Positions 1-8,081 of a stretch of DNA of 64,000 bases are shown here, piece after piece. The DNA is from Halomonas sp. 'Soap Lake #6'. Its GTDB lineage: Bacteria; Pseudomonadota; Gammaproteobacteria; Pseudomonadales; Halomonadaceae. The notes under the pieces were generated by a model. It was given only the letters and a program-made list of their open reading frames with translations, was not told the origin of the DNA and did not search any database. Location of the stretch: the NCBI RefSeq assembly GCF_003031405.1, contig NZ_CP020469.1, positions 1,550,001 through 1,614,000 of the forward strand, read 5' to 3'. Each line of letters begins with the position of its first letter. The first letter of the stretch is position 1. A program made the translations under genes and the position numbers.

Positions 1-332
1 ACGCTATCTTCAGTGGCTGCTTCACCATCTAAAGGCGCTGCTTCCCGACCTAATAGGTCCGCCAAGGCGTGTATGGTGGCGTCGCCACCGGGCGGGCATT
101 TATTAAGCGCATCGCCTTGGTTAATGGCTTCGGCGTAGGGACGGCAGCCTGGGTAGCCGCATTGTCCGCACTGAGTTTGGGGCAGCAACGCATTAATTTG
201 CTCAACCAGCGGGTTCTCTTGGCTTTTGAAGCGCTCGCTCGCCATACCCAGCAGCGCCCCAAAGACAACTCCCAAGCCCGTGAGTACGCCTACAGCACTC
301 AGAATGCCCCACCACGTAAATGTCTCTCCCAT
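1..332 (-). CDS. rsxB: Electron transport complex subunit RsxB/RnfB (partial)
   Basis: Only the N-terminal 110 residues are inside the window; the gene continues past base 1. Translation from the ATG at 332 gives an N-terminal membrane anchor (about residues 7-28) followed by a four-cysteine iron-sulfur signature, C55-x2-C58-x4-C63-x15-C79, with the sequence [18 protein letters not shown]. This is the hallmark of the RnfB/RsxB subunit, which carries electrons through the membrane-bound Rnf/Rsx complex; in gammaproteobacteria the complex also helps reset the SoxR sensor. It lies 5 bp downstream of rsxA on the same strand, so the two are an operon. Identity is secure; the C-terminal ferredoxin domains cannot be seen. 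Confidence 0.95.
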   Translation of the reverse strand, partial: MGETFTWWGILSAVGVLTGLGVVFGALLGMASERFKSQENPLVEQINALLPQTQCGQCGYPGCRPYAEAINQGDALNKCPPGGDATIHALADLLGREAAPLDGEAATEDS

Positions 333-337
333 AGCGG

Positions 338-919
338 CTACCCCTGAGCAAGGCCGGAAAAACCAAGAAAAGCCAGTGACATTAAGCTGGCCGTGATCAT
401 CGCGATGGCTGCGCCTTTAAAAGGAGTGGGCACATCGGCGCTGGCCAAGCGCTCACGCATGGCTGCAAATAGCACCAGGATCAGCGAGAACCCCAGTGCT
501 GCGCCTAGCCCATACAGCGTCGTGTGAAAAAAGCTTAGCTCACGGTTGAGAGATAGTAGCGCTACTCCAAGAACGGCGCAGTTGGTGGTGATCAGCGGCA
601 GAAAAATACCCAACACCTGATGTAGCAGTGGACTTAGCTGGCGCACCATTATTTCAGTGAACTGTACGACGGCGGCAATCACTACAATAAAGCTGATAGT
701 GCGTAGATAGGTAACATCAAAAGGCACCAGCAAGCCGTGATACACCACGTAGCTGGCAGCGGAGGCAAGTGTCAGGACAAAGGTAGTGGCCAGCGACATA
801 CCCATGGCCGATTCCAGTTTGTTGGAAACGCCCATAAAAGGGCAAAGCCCTAAAAACTGCACCAGTACAAAATTGTTGACCAGTGCTGTACTAACCAAAA
901 TCAAGAAGAGTTCATTCAT
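338..919 (-). CDS. rsxA: Electron transport complex subunit RsxA/RnfA
   Basis: A 193-residue integral membrane protein, the usual length for RnfA/RsxA. It starts [19 protein letters not shown] and has about six hydrophobic segments, with the conserved [11 protein letters not shown] stretch near residue 25 and the [12 protein letters not shown] stretch near residue 110. It is one of the membrane subunits of the ion-translocating Rnf/Rsx complex. The reading frame is open further upstream to 979, but the family start is the ATG at 919. The 14 codons just upstream of this start, ending in a TGA that overlaps the ATG, resemble the C-terminus of the diguanylate cyclase gene at 3712-5319, which suggests an ancestral gene neighbour now displaced. 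Confidence 0.95.
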   Translation of the reverse strand: MNELFLILVSTALVNNFVLVQFLGLCPFMGVSNKLESAMGMSLATTFVLTLASAASYVVYHGLLVPFDVTYLRTISFIVVIAAVVQFTEIMVRQLSPLLHQVLGIFLPLITTNCAVLGVALLSLNRELSFFHTTLYGLGAALGFSLILVLFAAMRERLASADVPTPFKGAAIAMITASLMSLAFLGFSGLAQG

Positions 920-960
920 GGCGGCGTATTGTGCGCAGAAAAATCGTTGCTGGCTAGAGG
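896..960. repeat. Copy A of duplicated cyclase/rsxA junction
   Basis: Bases 896-940 match 3692-3736 at 41 of 45 positions in direct orientation (offset 2796), and weaker similarity runs on to 960/3756. On the minus strand copy A reads [18 protein letters not shown] and then the start of intact rsxA, with stop and start sharing ATGA. Copy B reads PLANESVCAHNTPL-stop, the true end of the cyclase, followed by ATG and eight rsxA-like codons. Each copy therefore keeps one intact gene and a stub of the other. Confidence 0.85.
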
Positions 961-1176
961 GAGAAACGGTATGACTCAATATTGACCAGCGGGCTTTGCA
1001 AGATAAGCGCTTGGTCGGCAGGATTCACTACGGCACCCACGGTGTCCACCATAGTAAATGACGGCAGAGACAAGCTGCAGGCTATAGTCTTGAGCTTGTT
1101 TTGAATTCGTCATCAAATCTACATTATCTCTGCGTACCTTCAACCAGACTGAAATTAGCTTTGGGGGAGGTATTAC

Positions 1177-2340
1177 ATGTCGACTTCAGAAAGCGTCTTG
1201 CCGGTGCAGAGGGAGCGCCCGGGAGCTTCGCAATGGCTATCATGGCTAATTGTTATTGGATTGGTGTATTTGTTGTTAGCGGCGGTGGGAGCTGTCGGAG
1301 ACGGTTTTAAGGCGGCTACTGCAAGCAATGCTAAAGAGCTGTTTGCATTTGCCACTAATCCAATGATTGGGTTAGTGATCGGAGTTGTCGCTACCGCGCT
1401 AATCCAGAGTTCAAGCACTGTGACGGCCATCATTGTCGGGATGGTAGCGGGTGGTTTGCCAATTAGTATTGCGATTCCGCTAGTCATGGGTGCCAACATT
1501 GGTACTTCTCTCACCAGCACCATTGTTAGCCTAGGTCATGTTCGCAGCGGTGAGGAATTTCGCCGGGCTTTCTCTGCGGCTACGGTGCACGACGTGTTCA
1601 ATATTGTTGCTGTGGCCATCCTTCTCCCCTTAGAAATGATGTTTGGTTTTTTAGCAAAAACCTCCGCGTTGCTGGCGGTTTTTTTTGTCAGCGATGCCAG
1701 TGTTGACATGAAAAGCCTGAATGTTATGAAAATGGTGGTTTCACCAGCGACCGACTTGCTGAACATCTCGGTGTCGTGGCTGCCAAATCAAGTGTGGGCA
1801 GGAGTGGCCCTGATCATTATTGGAGTAGGCCTGATTTTATTCGTGGTAACGGCTATTGGTAAGGTGTTACGTAGGGTCATGGTGGGTAAAGCGCGTGACA
1901 TCATGCATGCAAGTGTGGGGCGAGGGCCTATCTCCGGTATGTGTTCGGGGGCTGTAATTACTGTATTGGTGCAGTCTTCTTCTACCACCACTGCACTGAT
2001 TGTGCCGCTTGCTGGAACCGGTGTGTTTACTCTCAAACAGGTCTATCCGTTCACATTAGGTACCAATGTGGGCACCTGCATCACTGCGTTGCTTGCTGCG
2101 ACGGCGATAAGCGGCCCGACGGCAGTCCTGGCTATGCAGATAGCATTGGTACATCTGATATTCAACCTAATGGGGATGCTAATTATATACGGTCTGCCTT
2201 TCCTACGTGATATTCCACCCAACATTGCCACTGGCCTTGCTGAGCTAGCACAGAAAAACAAACTCTATGTGGTTGCTTATATTTTAGGCGTTTTCTTTGT
2301 GCTGCCATTGCTCCTGGTTGGGGCAAGCCAATTATTTTGA
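1177..2340 (+). CDS. Na/Pi cotransporter family protein (NptA-like)
   Basis: A 387-residue polytopic membrane protein of the Na+/phosphate cotransporter family (PF02690 type). It has the two inverted-repeat units of this family, each marked by a QSSS motif: ALIQSSSTVTAIIVG near residue 72 and VLVQSSSTTTALIVPL near residue 267. About eight to ten hydrophobic segments are visible. It imports inorganic phosphate with sodium, fitting a halophile. Many bacterial members carry a C-terminal PhoU domain; this one ends right after the membrane part. A very strong GGGGGAGG ribosome site precedes the ATG. It is followed by a small coiled-coil gene and a PstS-like lipoprotein gene on the same strand, apparently one operon. 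Confidence 0.9.
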   Translation: MSTSESVLPVQRERPGASQWLSWLIVIGLVYLLLAAVGAVGDGFKAATASNAKELFAFATNPMIGLVIGVVATALIQSSSTVTAIIVGMVAGGLPISIAIPLVMGANIGTSLTSTIVSLGHVRSGEEFRRAFSAATVHDVFNIVAVAILLPLEMMFGFLAKTSALLAVFFVSDASVDMKSLNVMKMVVSPATDLLNISVSWLPNQVWAGVALIIIGVGLILFVVTAIGKVLRRVMVGKARDIMHASVGRGPISGMCSGAVITVLVQSSSTTTALIVPLAGTGVFTLKQVYPFTLGTNVGTCITALLAATAISGPTAVLAMQIALVHLIFNLMGMLIIYGLPFLRDIPPNIATGLAELAQKNKLYVVAYILGVFFVLPLLLVGASQLF

Positions 2341-2359
2341 TCCGAGGGGGTGGGATTGC

Positions 2360-2593
2360 ATGAGTTCACAACGCAAAAGTGAGACTGAAGCACGAATTCG
2401 CGAACTACGTGAATCGATTGATGAACTGGAAGCGCAGCTAGCTGAAGCGTCCAATCAGGAGCGGGAAGAGCATGAGCAGCATGAACTGATCGACCAGCTT
2501 GATCATTATATTGATGCTGTTGATACCAAAGTGAGTGGTCTTAAAACCTTCTGGCAGGTTCTGAAGAAAGAGCTGGGGGGAAACAATGACTAA
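2360..2593 (+). CDS. Small acidic coiled-coil protein of the phosphate cassette
   Basis: A 77-residue, highly charged, soluble protein starting MSSQRKSETEARIRELRE. Residues 5-50 have the heptad pattern of an alpha-helical coiled coil (ELRESIDELEAQLAEA), and the C-terminal part (SGLKTFWQVLKKELGG) is a second amphipathic helix. The ATG at 2360 was chosen because GAGGGGG lies about 10 bases upstream; the open frame reaches back to 2297. It begins 19 bp after the symporter gene and overlaps the PstS-like gene by 8 bp, so it is probably translationally coupled. I recognise no family. Its place beside a symporter that lacks PhoU makes a regulatory subunit conceivable, but that is a guess. Confidence 0.75.
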   Translation: MSSQRKSETEARIRELRESIDELEAQLAEASNQEREEHEQHELIDQLDHYIDAVDTKVSGLKTFWQVLKKELGGNND

Positions 2594-3548
2594 TTCAACA
2601 CGTGAATATTCCTACTCCCTGATGGGGCTTGGTCTTCTATTGGTTCTTTTTCTTCAAGGCTGCAGCGAGGATAGCCACTCAATGCAGACTGTAGCATCCG
2701 GTGATTTAACTGCGAGTGGTTCAAGTACAGTTTATCCATTAACTCGAGAAGCAGTGCGTCGTTTTGAGCGTGCCAATCCAGATGTCAATATTGCCGTCGA
2801 GTTCACTGGGACAACGGCAGGTTTTAAGAAGTTTTGTGCGGGGGAGGCTGATATCAATAATGCATCTCGGCCAATAAACGAAAGCGAACAGGCCGTTTGC
2901 GAGTCTAATGATATAGCGTATGTGGAAGTGCCCATTGCGATGGATGCAATTTCGATTGTGGTACATCCATCCAACAACTGGGCAAATGATATCACTGTCG
3001 ACGAGCTGCATAGGCTTTGGTTGCCGGCGTCAGAAGGCGAAGTTATGACTTGGCGTGATGTGCGCGAAAGTTGGCCAGACGAGCCCATTGAGCTGTTTGG
3101 TCGAGGTCAAGACTCGGGAACTTATGACTACTTCACGACAGCAATTTTAGGTACGACCCGCAGTAGCCGTACGGACTACGTTGCCAGTGAGGATGAGGAG
3201 TTTCTAGCTGCGCAAATTGCCGCTGAACCGGGTGCTTTGGGCTTTTTTGGAATCGGCGGATATCACCGTCACTGGAATGAGCTAAAACTTCTTGCTGTGA
3301 CCAATGGTGATCACTCTGTATTTCCGACATTGGAAACCGTTAAGCGTGGTGAATATACCCCCTTATCTCGCCCACTCTATCTTTACCTGAATCAACAAAG
3401 TCTCAAGGAAAAACCGGCACTGCATCGTTTTGCCATCGCTTATGTCGAAGGCATTCGCGACTGGATTCATTTCACCGGCTACCTTCCTCTTGAAGAGCAA
3501 GTATATGCTGACACGCTCGACACGCTTCACTTGCTTGAAGGCCAGTGA
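2586..3548 (+). CDS. PstS-like phosphate-binding lipoprotein
   Basis: A 320-residue periplasmic binding protein of the PstS/PBP-like family. The N-terminus is a lipoprotein signal ending in a lipobox (LFLQGC, Cys26), so it is probably membrane-anchored. The phosphate-contact motifs are visible: GSSTVYPL near residue 45, the TGTTAGFKKFC loop near residue 77, NNASRPI near residue 95, and RGQDSGTYDYF near residue 177. Such proteins normally feed the PstCAB ABC transporter, but no pstC, pstA or pstB lies beside it. Instead it follows a Na/Pi symporter, suggesting capture of phosphate for that carrier or a phosphate-sensing role. Family identity is firm; partner assignment is inference. Confidence 0.88.
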   Translation: MTNSTREYSYSLMGLGLLLVLFLQGCSEDSHSMQTVASGDLTASGSSTVYPLTREAVRRFERANPDVNIAVEFTGTTAGFKKFCAGEADINNASRPINESEQAVCESNDIAYVEVPIAMDAISIVVHPSNNWANDITVDELHRLWLPASEGEVMTWRDVRESWPDEPIELFGRGQDSGTYDYFTTAILGTTRSSRTDYVASEDEEFLAAQIAAEPGALGFFGIGGYHRHWNELKLLAVTNGDHSVFPTLETVKRGEYTPLSRPLYLYLNQQSLKEKPALHRFAIAYVEGIRDWIHFTGYLPLEEQVYADTLDTLHLLEGQ

Positions 3549-3584
3549 GGGAGTAAAAAAGCTCATATAGTGCTAGTGGTGGTA

Positions 3585-3626
3585 TTTGGCAAAAGGGGCT
3601 AAGGGTTTGGTAAAAGGGGCTAAGGT
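3585..3626. repeat. Tandem 21-bp repeat, two units
   Basis: Two adjacent 21-bp units (3585-3605 and 3606-3626) differ at two positions; each contains AAAAGGGGCTAAGG. They lie between the convergent PstS-like and cyclase genes. The second unit also forms the left arm of the hairpin at 3614-3638. Confidence 0.85.
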
Positions 3627-3638
3627 AGCTGGCCCCTT
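3610..3638 (-). terminator. Weak intrinsic terminator of the cyclase gene
   Basis: AAGGGGC at 3614-3620 pairs with GCCCCTT at 3632-3638. Read on the minus strand, the stem is followed by TTTTACC, giving a short U-tract downstream of the cyclase stop codon. Moderate support only. Confidence 0.45.
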
Positions 3639-3691
3639 GATTAACGTATCTACCGTTAAGTTACGCGCTGCCCTGGTTTTGCACCGCATCT

Positions 3692-3756
3692 CAAAATCAA
3701 GAAGAGTTCACTCATAACGGCGTATTGTGCGCACAAACTGACTCATTGGCTAGTGG
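3692..3756. repeat. Copy B of duplicated cyclase/rsxA junction
   Basis: Partner of the repeat at 896-960. On the minus strand it holds the last codons of the intact diguanylate cyclase, whose TGA at 3714-3712 overlaps an ATG at 3715-3713. That ATG opens MSELFLIL, almost identical to the RsxA N-terminus MNELFLIL, and the similarity stops at 3692. It is a truncated rsxA start with no gene behind it. Confidence 0.85.
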
Positions 3757-5319
3757 CGTTGCATAAAGACGTACTTGGTGCCGCCCGGCTTTTTTTGCTT
3801 GGTAGAGTGCCTGGTCGGCGGTGCTCATTAGTAGTGAAGGCGTCAACTGAGTATTAATCTCTAGCGCACTAATGCCGATGCTAAAAGTAACATGGGGGGC
3901 AACGGGTGAAACCTCATGCGGATAGTAAAGCGAATCAATAGTACTGTTAATTAGGAGTGCCAGTTGGTGGGCTTGGTTTGCTGGCATTTCTGCGAGTACT
4001 GAGAACTCTTCGCCACCGGTACGTGCAATGAGCACGTCATGTTGCTTGGCAACTTCACGTAGTTGCTGACCAACGGTGGTTAAGCAATGGTCGCCTTTCG
4101 GGTGACCGTAATGATCGTTAAATAATTTAAAATGATCGATATCTAGCATCATTACCGCAATCGGCGTGTGATGTGCTGTGGCTCGTTCCACGGCGTTCTG
4201 TAGCTCTTGATCGAAAAGGCGACGATTAGGCAACCCTGTCAAGGTGTCGTGGGTGGATAGAATGCTTAGTTTTTCATTGAGTTGACGCTGGTGATTAAAC
4301 TGCTGTTCAAAAGCTCTGGCCAGAAGGCCGATCTCATCGCCGCGACGGAGTAGTCGATGTTGTGGCGAGAGTTGTTCTCCAAGCTGCTCGGTAAAGAGAG
4401 TGAGCGCACGAAGGGGGGATAAAATCATTCTTTGTAGTAGCACCAGTACAGCGACGATGACTAGCAGCATCATGACGCCTGTCCACTCCAGCACGTAACG
4501 TAATGAACGTAGGCCTGCTAAATACCGGACGCGCTGTAGGTTGCTGCTGATTGCAATAGCGGTTTCAGGCTGGTAGGACTGAAGCAGGCGCTCAGCAAGT
4601 ACGGTATTACCCATAACAGTGGACGTGGTGAGTGATGAGGGAAGCGCTGCCATAGAGCGAACGGTAAGTGACAGTTGCATACCAGTCAGTTCACTGAGCA
4701 TTTCCAGCCAATCATCATCCATCGGCCGTACTTTGAATAGCCATCCAGCTGCTGGGCCGCTTGTATCGGTACGAAGAATGGGGCTAGCAGCAACTAATGA
4801 AGGTGATGGGTGGGTATAAAGTGCACTGGGACCATGATTCTGAGTGCTAGCATTTTGAATAAAACGCTGCATTGATTCTACGAAGGGCATCATCCAGCTG
4901 CACTCTAGTGTTGGCGTTGCACAAGTTTGTAGTTGCCCGGTAGTAGGATTTAAACCACTGAGATAGTGCACCTCACCATCGGCGTTAAAAAATGCCATTA
5001 GTTGATAGCGCAGCTCTTCAAACATCTGCTGGCTGAAATTAACCTCTCCGTAACGGGGGTAGTTGCCCTGAGTAAATTCGTACGTATCATCCCAGGTCGC
5101 CCAGTCTCGAGCCTGTGCTAAAAGCTGTTGTTGATTAACTGCGATGCTACGCTCAAGCCGGTCCATCTCATTGATAATGAAAGCTTCCTCCTCCCGTTGA
5201 AGAGCAGGGAACAAGATAAAACGGGTAACAAGGCAAAGCGCTATAACTGCAACCAGAAACACTACGGTAAGGGCAATTAAAAAGCGAAAACGCAGGGAGT
5301 TGGTGAAGCGATTAGCCAT
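3712..5319 (-). CDS. CHASE4-HAMP-GGDEF diguanylate cyclase
   Basis: A 535-residue membrane-bound signalling protein. Order: transmembrane helix (residues 13-36), periplasmic CHASE4-like sensor with the WATWDDTYEF signature near residue 75, second transmembrane helix (about 280-300), HAMP linker, then a C-terminal GGDEF domain with THDTLTGLPNRRLF and the active motif GGEEF at residues 435-439. It should make cyclic di-GMP from two GTP. The inhibitory I-site, normally RxxD just before the active site, reads KQHD here, so product feedback may be weak. It stands alone between metG and the phosphate cassette. Its last codons lie in a repeat shared with the region upstream of rsxA. The ligand is unknown. 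Confidence 0.92.
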   Translation of the reverse strand: MANRFTNSLRFRFLIALTVVFLVAVIALCLVTRFILFPALQREEEAFIINEMDRLERSIAVNQQQLLAQARDWATWDDTYEFTQGNYPRYGEVNFSQQMFEELRYQLMAFFNADGEVHYLSGLNPTTGQLQTCATPTLECSWMMPFVESMQRFIQNASTQNHGPSALYTHPSPSLVAASPILRTDTSGPAAGWLFKVRPMDDDWLEMLSELTGMQLSLTVRSMAALPSSLTTSTVMGNTVLAERLLQSYQPETAIAISSNLQRVRYLAGLRSLRYVLEWTGVMMLLVIVAVLVLLQRMILSPLRALTLFTEQLGEQLSPQHRLLRRGDEIGLLARAFEQQFNHQRQLNEKLSILSTHDTLTGLPNRRLFDQELQNAVERATAHHTPIAVMMLDIDHFKLFNDHYGHPKGDHCLTTVGQQLREVAKQHDVLIARTGGEEFSVLAEMPANQAHQLALLINSTIDSLYYPHEVSPVAPHVTFSIGISALEINTQLTPSLLMSTADQALYQAKKAGRHQVRLYATPLANESVCAHNTPL

Positions 5320-5372
5320 GGAGCATCTCAGGTAAAAGTCTGGTTAATATTATTATTTTTGTTATAAATAAG

Positions 5373-5401
5373 AAAAGGGCAGACGCGAAAAGCTTCTGCC
5401 C
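5373..5401 (-). terminator. Intrinsic terminator of metG
   Basis: GGGCAGA (5377-5383) pairs with TCTGCCC (5395-5401). On the minus strand the stem is followed by TTTTCTTATTT. It lies 26 bp after the metG stop codon. Confidence 0.85.
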
Positions 5402-5426
5402 CCTTGGTTACTGCCGTTATCCGATT

Positions 5427-7463
5427 TTACATGACACGTTGTCCAGGCTCTGCACCTGCATCAGGGGAGAGTAGGTAAATACCCTCATTATTTGCCGAAG
5501 CTAGTACCATGCCTTCTGACAAGCCAAAACGCATTTTACGCGGTGCCAAGTTGGCTACCATCACCGTTAAGCGACCTTCTAATGCTTCCGGTGAGTAGGC
5601 TGAGCGAATGCCTGAGAATACGTTGCGGGTTTCTCCGCCCAGATCAAGCGTTAGCTGAAGTAATTTATCTGCGCCTTCAACGTATTGCGCTTTGGCAATA
5701 CGGGCAATGCGCAGATCTACTTTGGCGAAGTCATCAAAACCAATTTCTGGTGCGATAGGATCTTCTGCCAATGGGCCTTTGGGGGTGTTTTTTAGCTTCT
5801 GCTCTTCCACTAAATCCTCCTTGGATGCGTCTATCATGGCGTCAATCTTATCGCGCTCCACGCGTGTCATCAGCGGTGTGAACTTATTGATCGTGTGGTT
5901 GACGAGTATATCGCCGCGGCTTTCCCAAGCTAGAGAGTCTAGTTTGAGGAATACCTTGGCCTGTTCGGCCATCACAGGCACTACCGGGGCAAGGTATACC
6001 ATTAGTTGGCGGAACAGGTTGATGCCCACCGAGCAGATTTCTAACACTTCGGTATCGCGGCCGTCCTGTTTTGCCAGTGCCCAGGGCTCTTTTTCAGCAA
6101 TATAGGTATTGGCTTCGTCCGCCAACTCCATAATTTTACGCATTGCTCGACTAAATTCACGCGCCTCATAATCAGCCGCAATATCTTCACCGGCTGCGAT
6201 AAAGCGGGCCACCATCTGGGGTTCGGCACAGTGTTCTGATAGGACGCCATTGCCGAGTTTTTTTACAAAGCCTGCACAGCGACTGGCAATGTTGACCACT
6301 TTTCCAACAAGGTCAGAGTTCACTCGTGCGGCGAAATCTTCGAGATTGAGATCTAGATCATCTACCTTAGAGGTTAGTTTCGCTGCAAAGTAGTAGCGCA
6401 AATATTCTGGGTTCAGGTGCTCGGCATACGTGGCGGCTTTAATAAAGGTGCCACGTGATTTCGACATCTTGGCGCCATCAACGGTAAGAAAGCCATGGCA
6501 GTTAACCGCAGTCGGGGTGCGAAGCTCGGCGCCGTGGAGCATGGCAGGCCAAAACAGTGCATGGAAGTAGACAATGTCTTTACCGATAAAGTGGTAAATT
6601 TCGGCATTTGATCCTTTTTGCCAAAAACTATCAAAATCAATGCCTTCGCGATCACATAGGTTTTTAAAACTTGCTAGATAACCAATAGGCGCATCAAGCC
6701 AGACATAGAAGTACTTGCCGGGAGCATCTGGAATTTCAAAACCAAAATAGGGGGCATCCCGGGAAATATCCCACTCGTTAAACCCTGACTCGAACCACTC
6801 CATAAGCTTATTGCGGATTTGCGGCTGTACGTGACCGTCGTTAATCCACTGCTGAAGAAACTCCGCAAAGTCAGGTAGCTTGAAGAAGTAGTGGGTCGAA
6901 CTGCGCACCTCTGGGGTTGCACCTGATATAGCTGAAACTGGATTGATCAAATCCGCAGGGGTATACGTAGCGCCACACTTTTCGCAGTTGTCGCCATACT
7001 GATCGTCTGCGCCGCACTTAGGGCAGGTACCTTTAATAAAGCGGTCCGCCAGAAACAGCCCTTTTTGAGGGTCAAACATCTGTTCGATATCACGGGTGGC
7101 GATATGGCCTTTATCGCGCAGGCGTTTGTAGATCAGCTCGCTAAAATAGCGATTTTCATCGGAATGCGTGGAGTGGTAGTTATCAAACCCAACACCAAAG
7201 CGGGCAAAGTCTTCTTGATGGTCTTGGGAAACACGCTCGATCAGTGCCTCTGGCGTGATGCCTTCCTGCTCAGCACGCAGCATGATGGCGGTGCCATGAG
7301 CATCATCGGCACATACGTAGTAGCACTGCTGACCACGACTTTTTTGAAAACGCACCCAAATGTCTGTCTGGATGTACTCAAGCAGGTGACCAAGGTGAAT
7401 AGCGCCATTCGCGTAGGGGAGTGCGCTCGTCACCAAAATGTTGCGCGGGGCAGTGTTGGGCAT
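5427..7463 (-). CDS. metG: Methionyl-tRNA synthetase
   Basis: A 678-residue class I aminoacyl-tRNA synthetase that charges tRNA-Met, about the length of the E. coli enzyme. It shows the HIGH-type motif HLGH at residues 23-26, a zinc knuckle with C147, C150, C160 and C163, the KMSKS loop ([10 protein letters not shown], around residue 330), an anticodon-binding helical domain, and a C-terminal EMAPII-like tRNA-binding domain (KVDLRIARI). The ATG at 7463 was chosen because [20 protein letters not shown] matches the family N-terminus and GGAAG precedes it; an in-frame ATG at 7481 and open frame to 7565 are less likely starts. A stable hairpin lies in the leader. Confidence 0.95.
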   Translation of the reverse strand: MPNTAPRNILVTSALPYANGAIHLGHLLEYIQTDIWVRFQKSRGQQCYYVCADDAHGTAIMLRAEQEGITPEALIERVSQDHQEDFARFGVGFDNYHSTHSDENRYFSELIYKRLRDKGHIATRDIEQMFDPQKGLFLADRFIKGTCPKCGADDQYGDNCEKCGATYTPADLINPVSAISGATPEVRSSTHYFFKLPDFAEFLQQWINDGHVQPQIRNKLMEWFESGFNEWDISRDAPYFGFEIPDAPGKYFYVWLDAPIGYLASFKNLCDREGIDFDSFWQKGSNAEIYHFIGKDIVYFHALFWPAMLHGAELRTPTAVNCHGFLTVDGAKMSKSRGTFIKAATYAEHLNPEYLRYYFAAKLTSKVDDLDLNLEDFAARVNSDLVGKVVNIASRCAGFVKKLGNGVLSEHCAEPQMVARFIAAGEDIAADYEAREFSRAMRKIMELADEANTYIAEKEPWALAKQDGRDTEVLEICSVGINLFRQLMVYLAPVVPVMAEQAKVFLKLDSLAWESRGDILVNHTINKFTPLMTRVERDKIDAMIDASKEDLVEEQKLKNTPKGPLAEDPIAPEIGFDDFAKVDLRIARIAKAQYVEGADKLLQLTLDLGGETRNVFSGIRSAYSPEALEGRLTVMVANLAPRKMRFGLSEGMVLASANNEGIYLLSPDAGAEPGQRVM

Positions 7464-7502
7464 GGTGAATGATACTTCCATTTGGGTAATAACAAATAAA
7501 TA

Positions 7503-7528
7503 CGGCGAAGGGTAAATGCGCTTCGCCG
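7503..7528 (-). promoter_or_regulatory. Hairpin in the metG leader
   Basis: Perfect 8-bp arms CGGCGAAG (7503-7510) and CTTCGCCG (7521-7528) enclose a 10-base loop, 40 bases upstream of the metG start. The following minus-strand sequence, TATTTATTTGTTATT, is T-rich but broken. It could be a leader control structure or a weak terminator. No function is proven. Confidence 0.4.
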
Positions 7529-7672
7529 GTAACGTAAATTGGTGCGTTAAGGCTATCTTACTCAAAGACTATTTTAGGTGAAGAAAAGCCTTGCTTGCAG
7601 GCGGCCCTGCTTACGGTCTGTCCTAAACAAACTACCTACCGTTCTTGGCTGAGTCTTCGTTAAGAAAGCGTA

Positions 7673-7954
7673 CTAGTAAAGCGCTTGCTCCTCTTGTACG
7701 ACTTCGCGCAGCACATCTAAAAACAGTTTGTCAGCATCTGAGTGTTCTGCAGGGTCTTCAGGAATATGCACGCTTGTGGTGTCGGATATTTCGTTGGCGA
7801 TACGTGCCATTGCCGCAGGGCTGTTGCCCTCGGTCAGTTGCTGGCGGGCGATAGACAGCGACTGTTCAAGGATTTTTGGGTCTTGTAGCAGCTTGCGTAT
7901 AAAACCGCGCAGCTCATTAATAATACGTGTTTTTTGAATTTCTGTTGCGGACAT
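7673..7954 (-). CDS. Conserved hypothetical protein, 93 aa
   Basis: A small, acidic, mostly helical soluble protein starting MSATEIQKTRIINELRGFIR. The ATG at 7954 was chosen because a near-perfect TAAGGAGA ribosome site lies 6 bases upstream; the frame is open to 8002 but without such a site. No signal peptide, membrane segment or metal-binding motif is seen. It lies between metG and the acyltransferase gene on the same strand, with gaps of over 100 bp on both sides, so it may be its own unit. I do not recognise the family. Confidence 0.75.
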   Translation of the reverse strand: MSATEIQKTRIINELRGFIRKLLQDPKILEQSLSIARQQLTEGNSPAAMARIANEISDTTSVHIPEDPAEHSDADKLFLDVLREVVQEEQALY

Positions 7955-8081
7955 TAGGACTCTCCTTAAGACCGCGCTTGGTGAAACTGCCAAGCGGAGC
8001 AATTATTGCTTTGACCATAGCACTTTTTTGGCTGCCGGGCATGTTCTGCGCGGCAGGAAGTCGTTGGCTATTCAGTTGCTG

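Noticed and set aside
69..347. Plus-strand open frame over rsxB
   Set aside because: The minus-strand frame encodes the conserved RnfB iron-sulfur domain, so this is a shadow.
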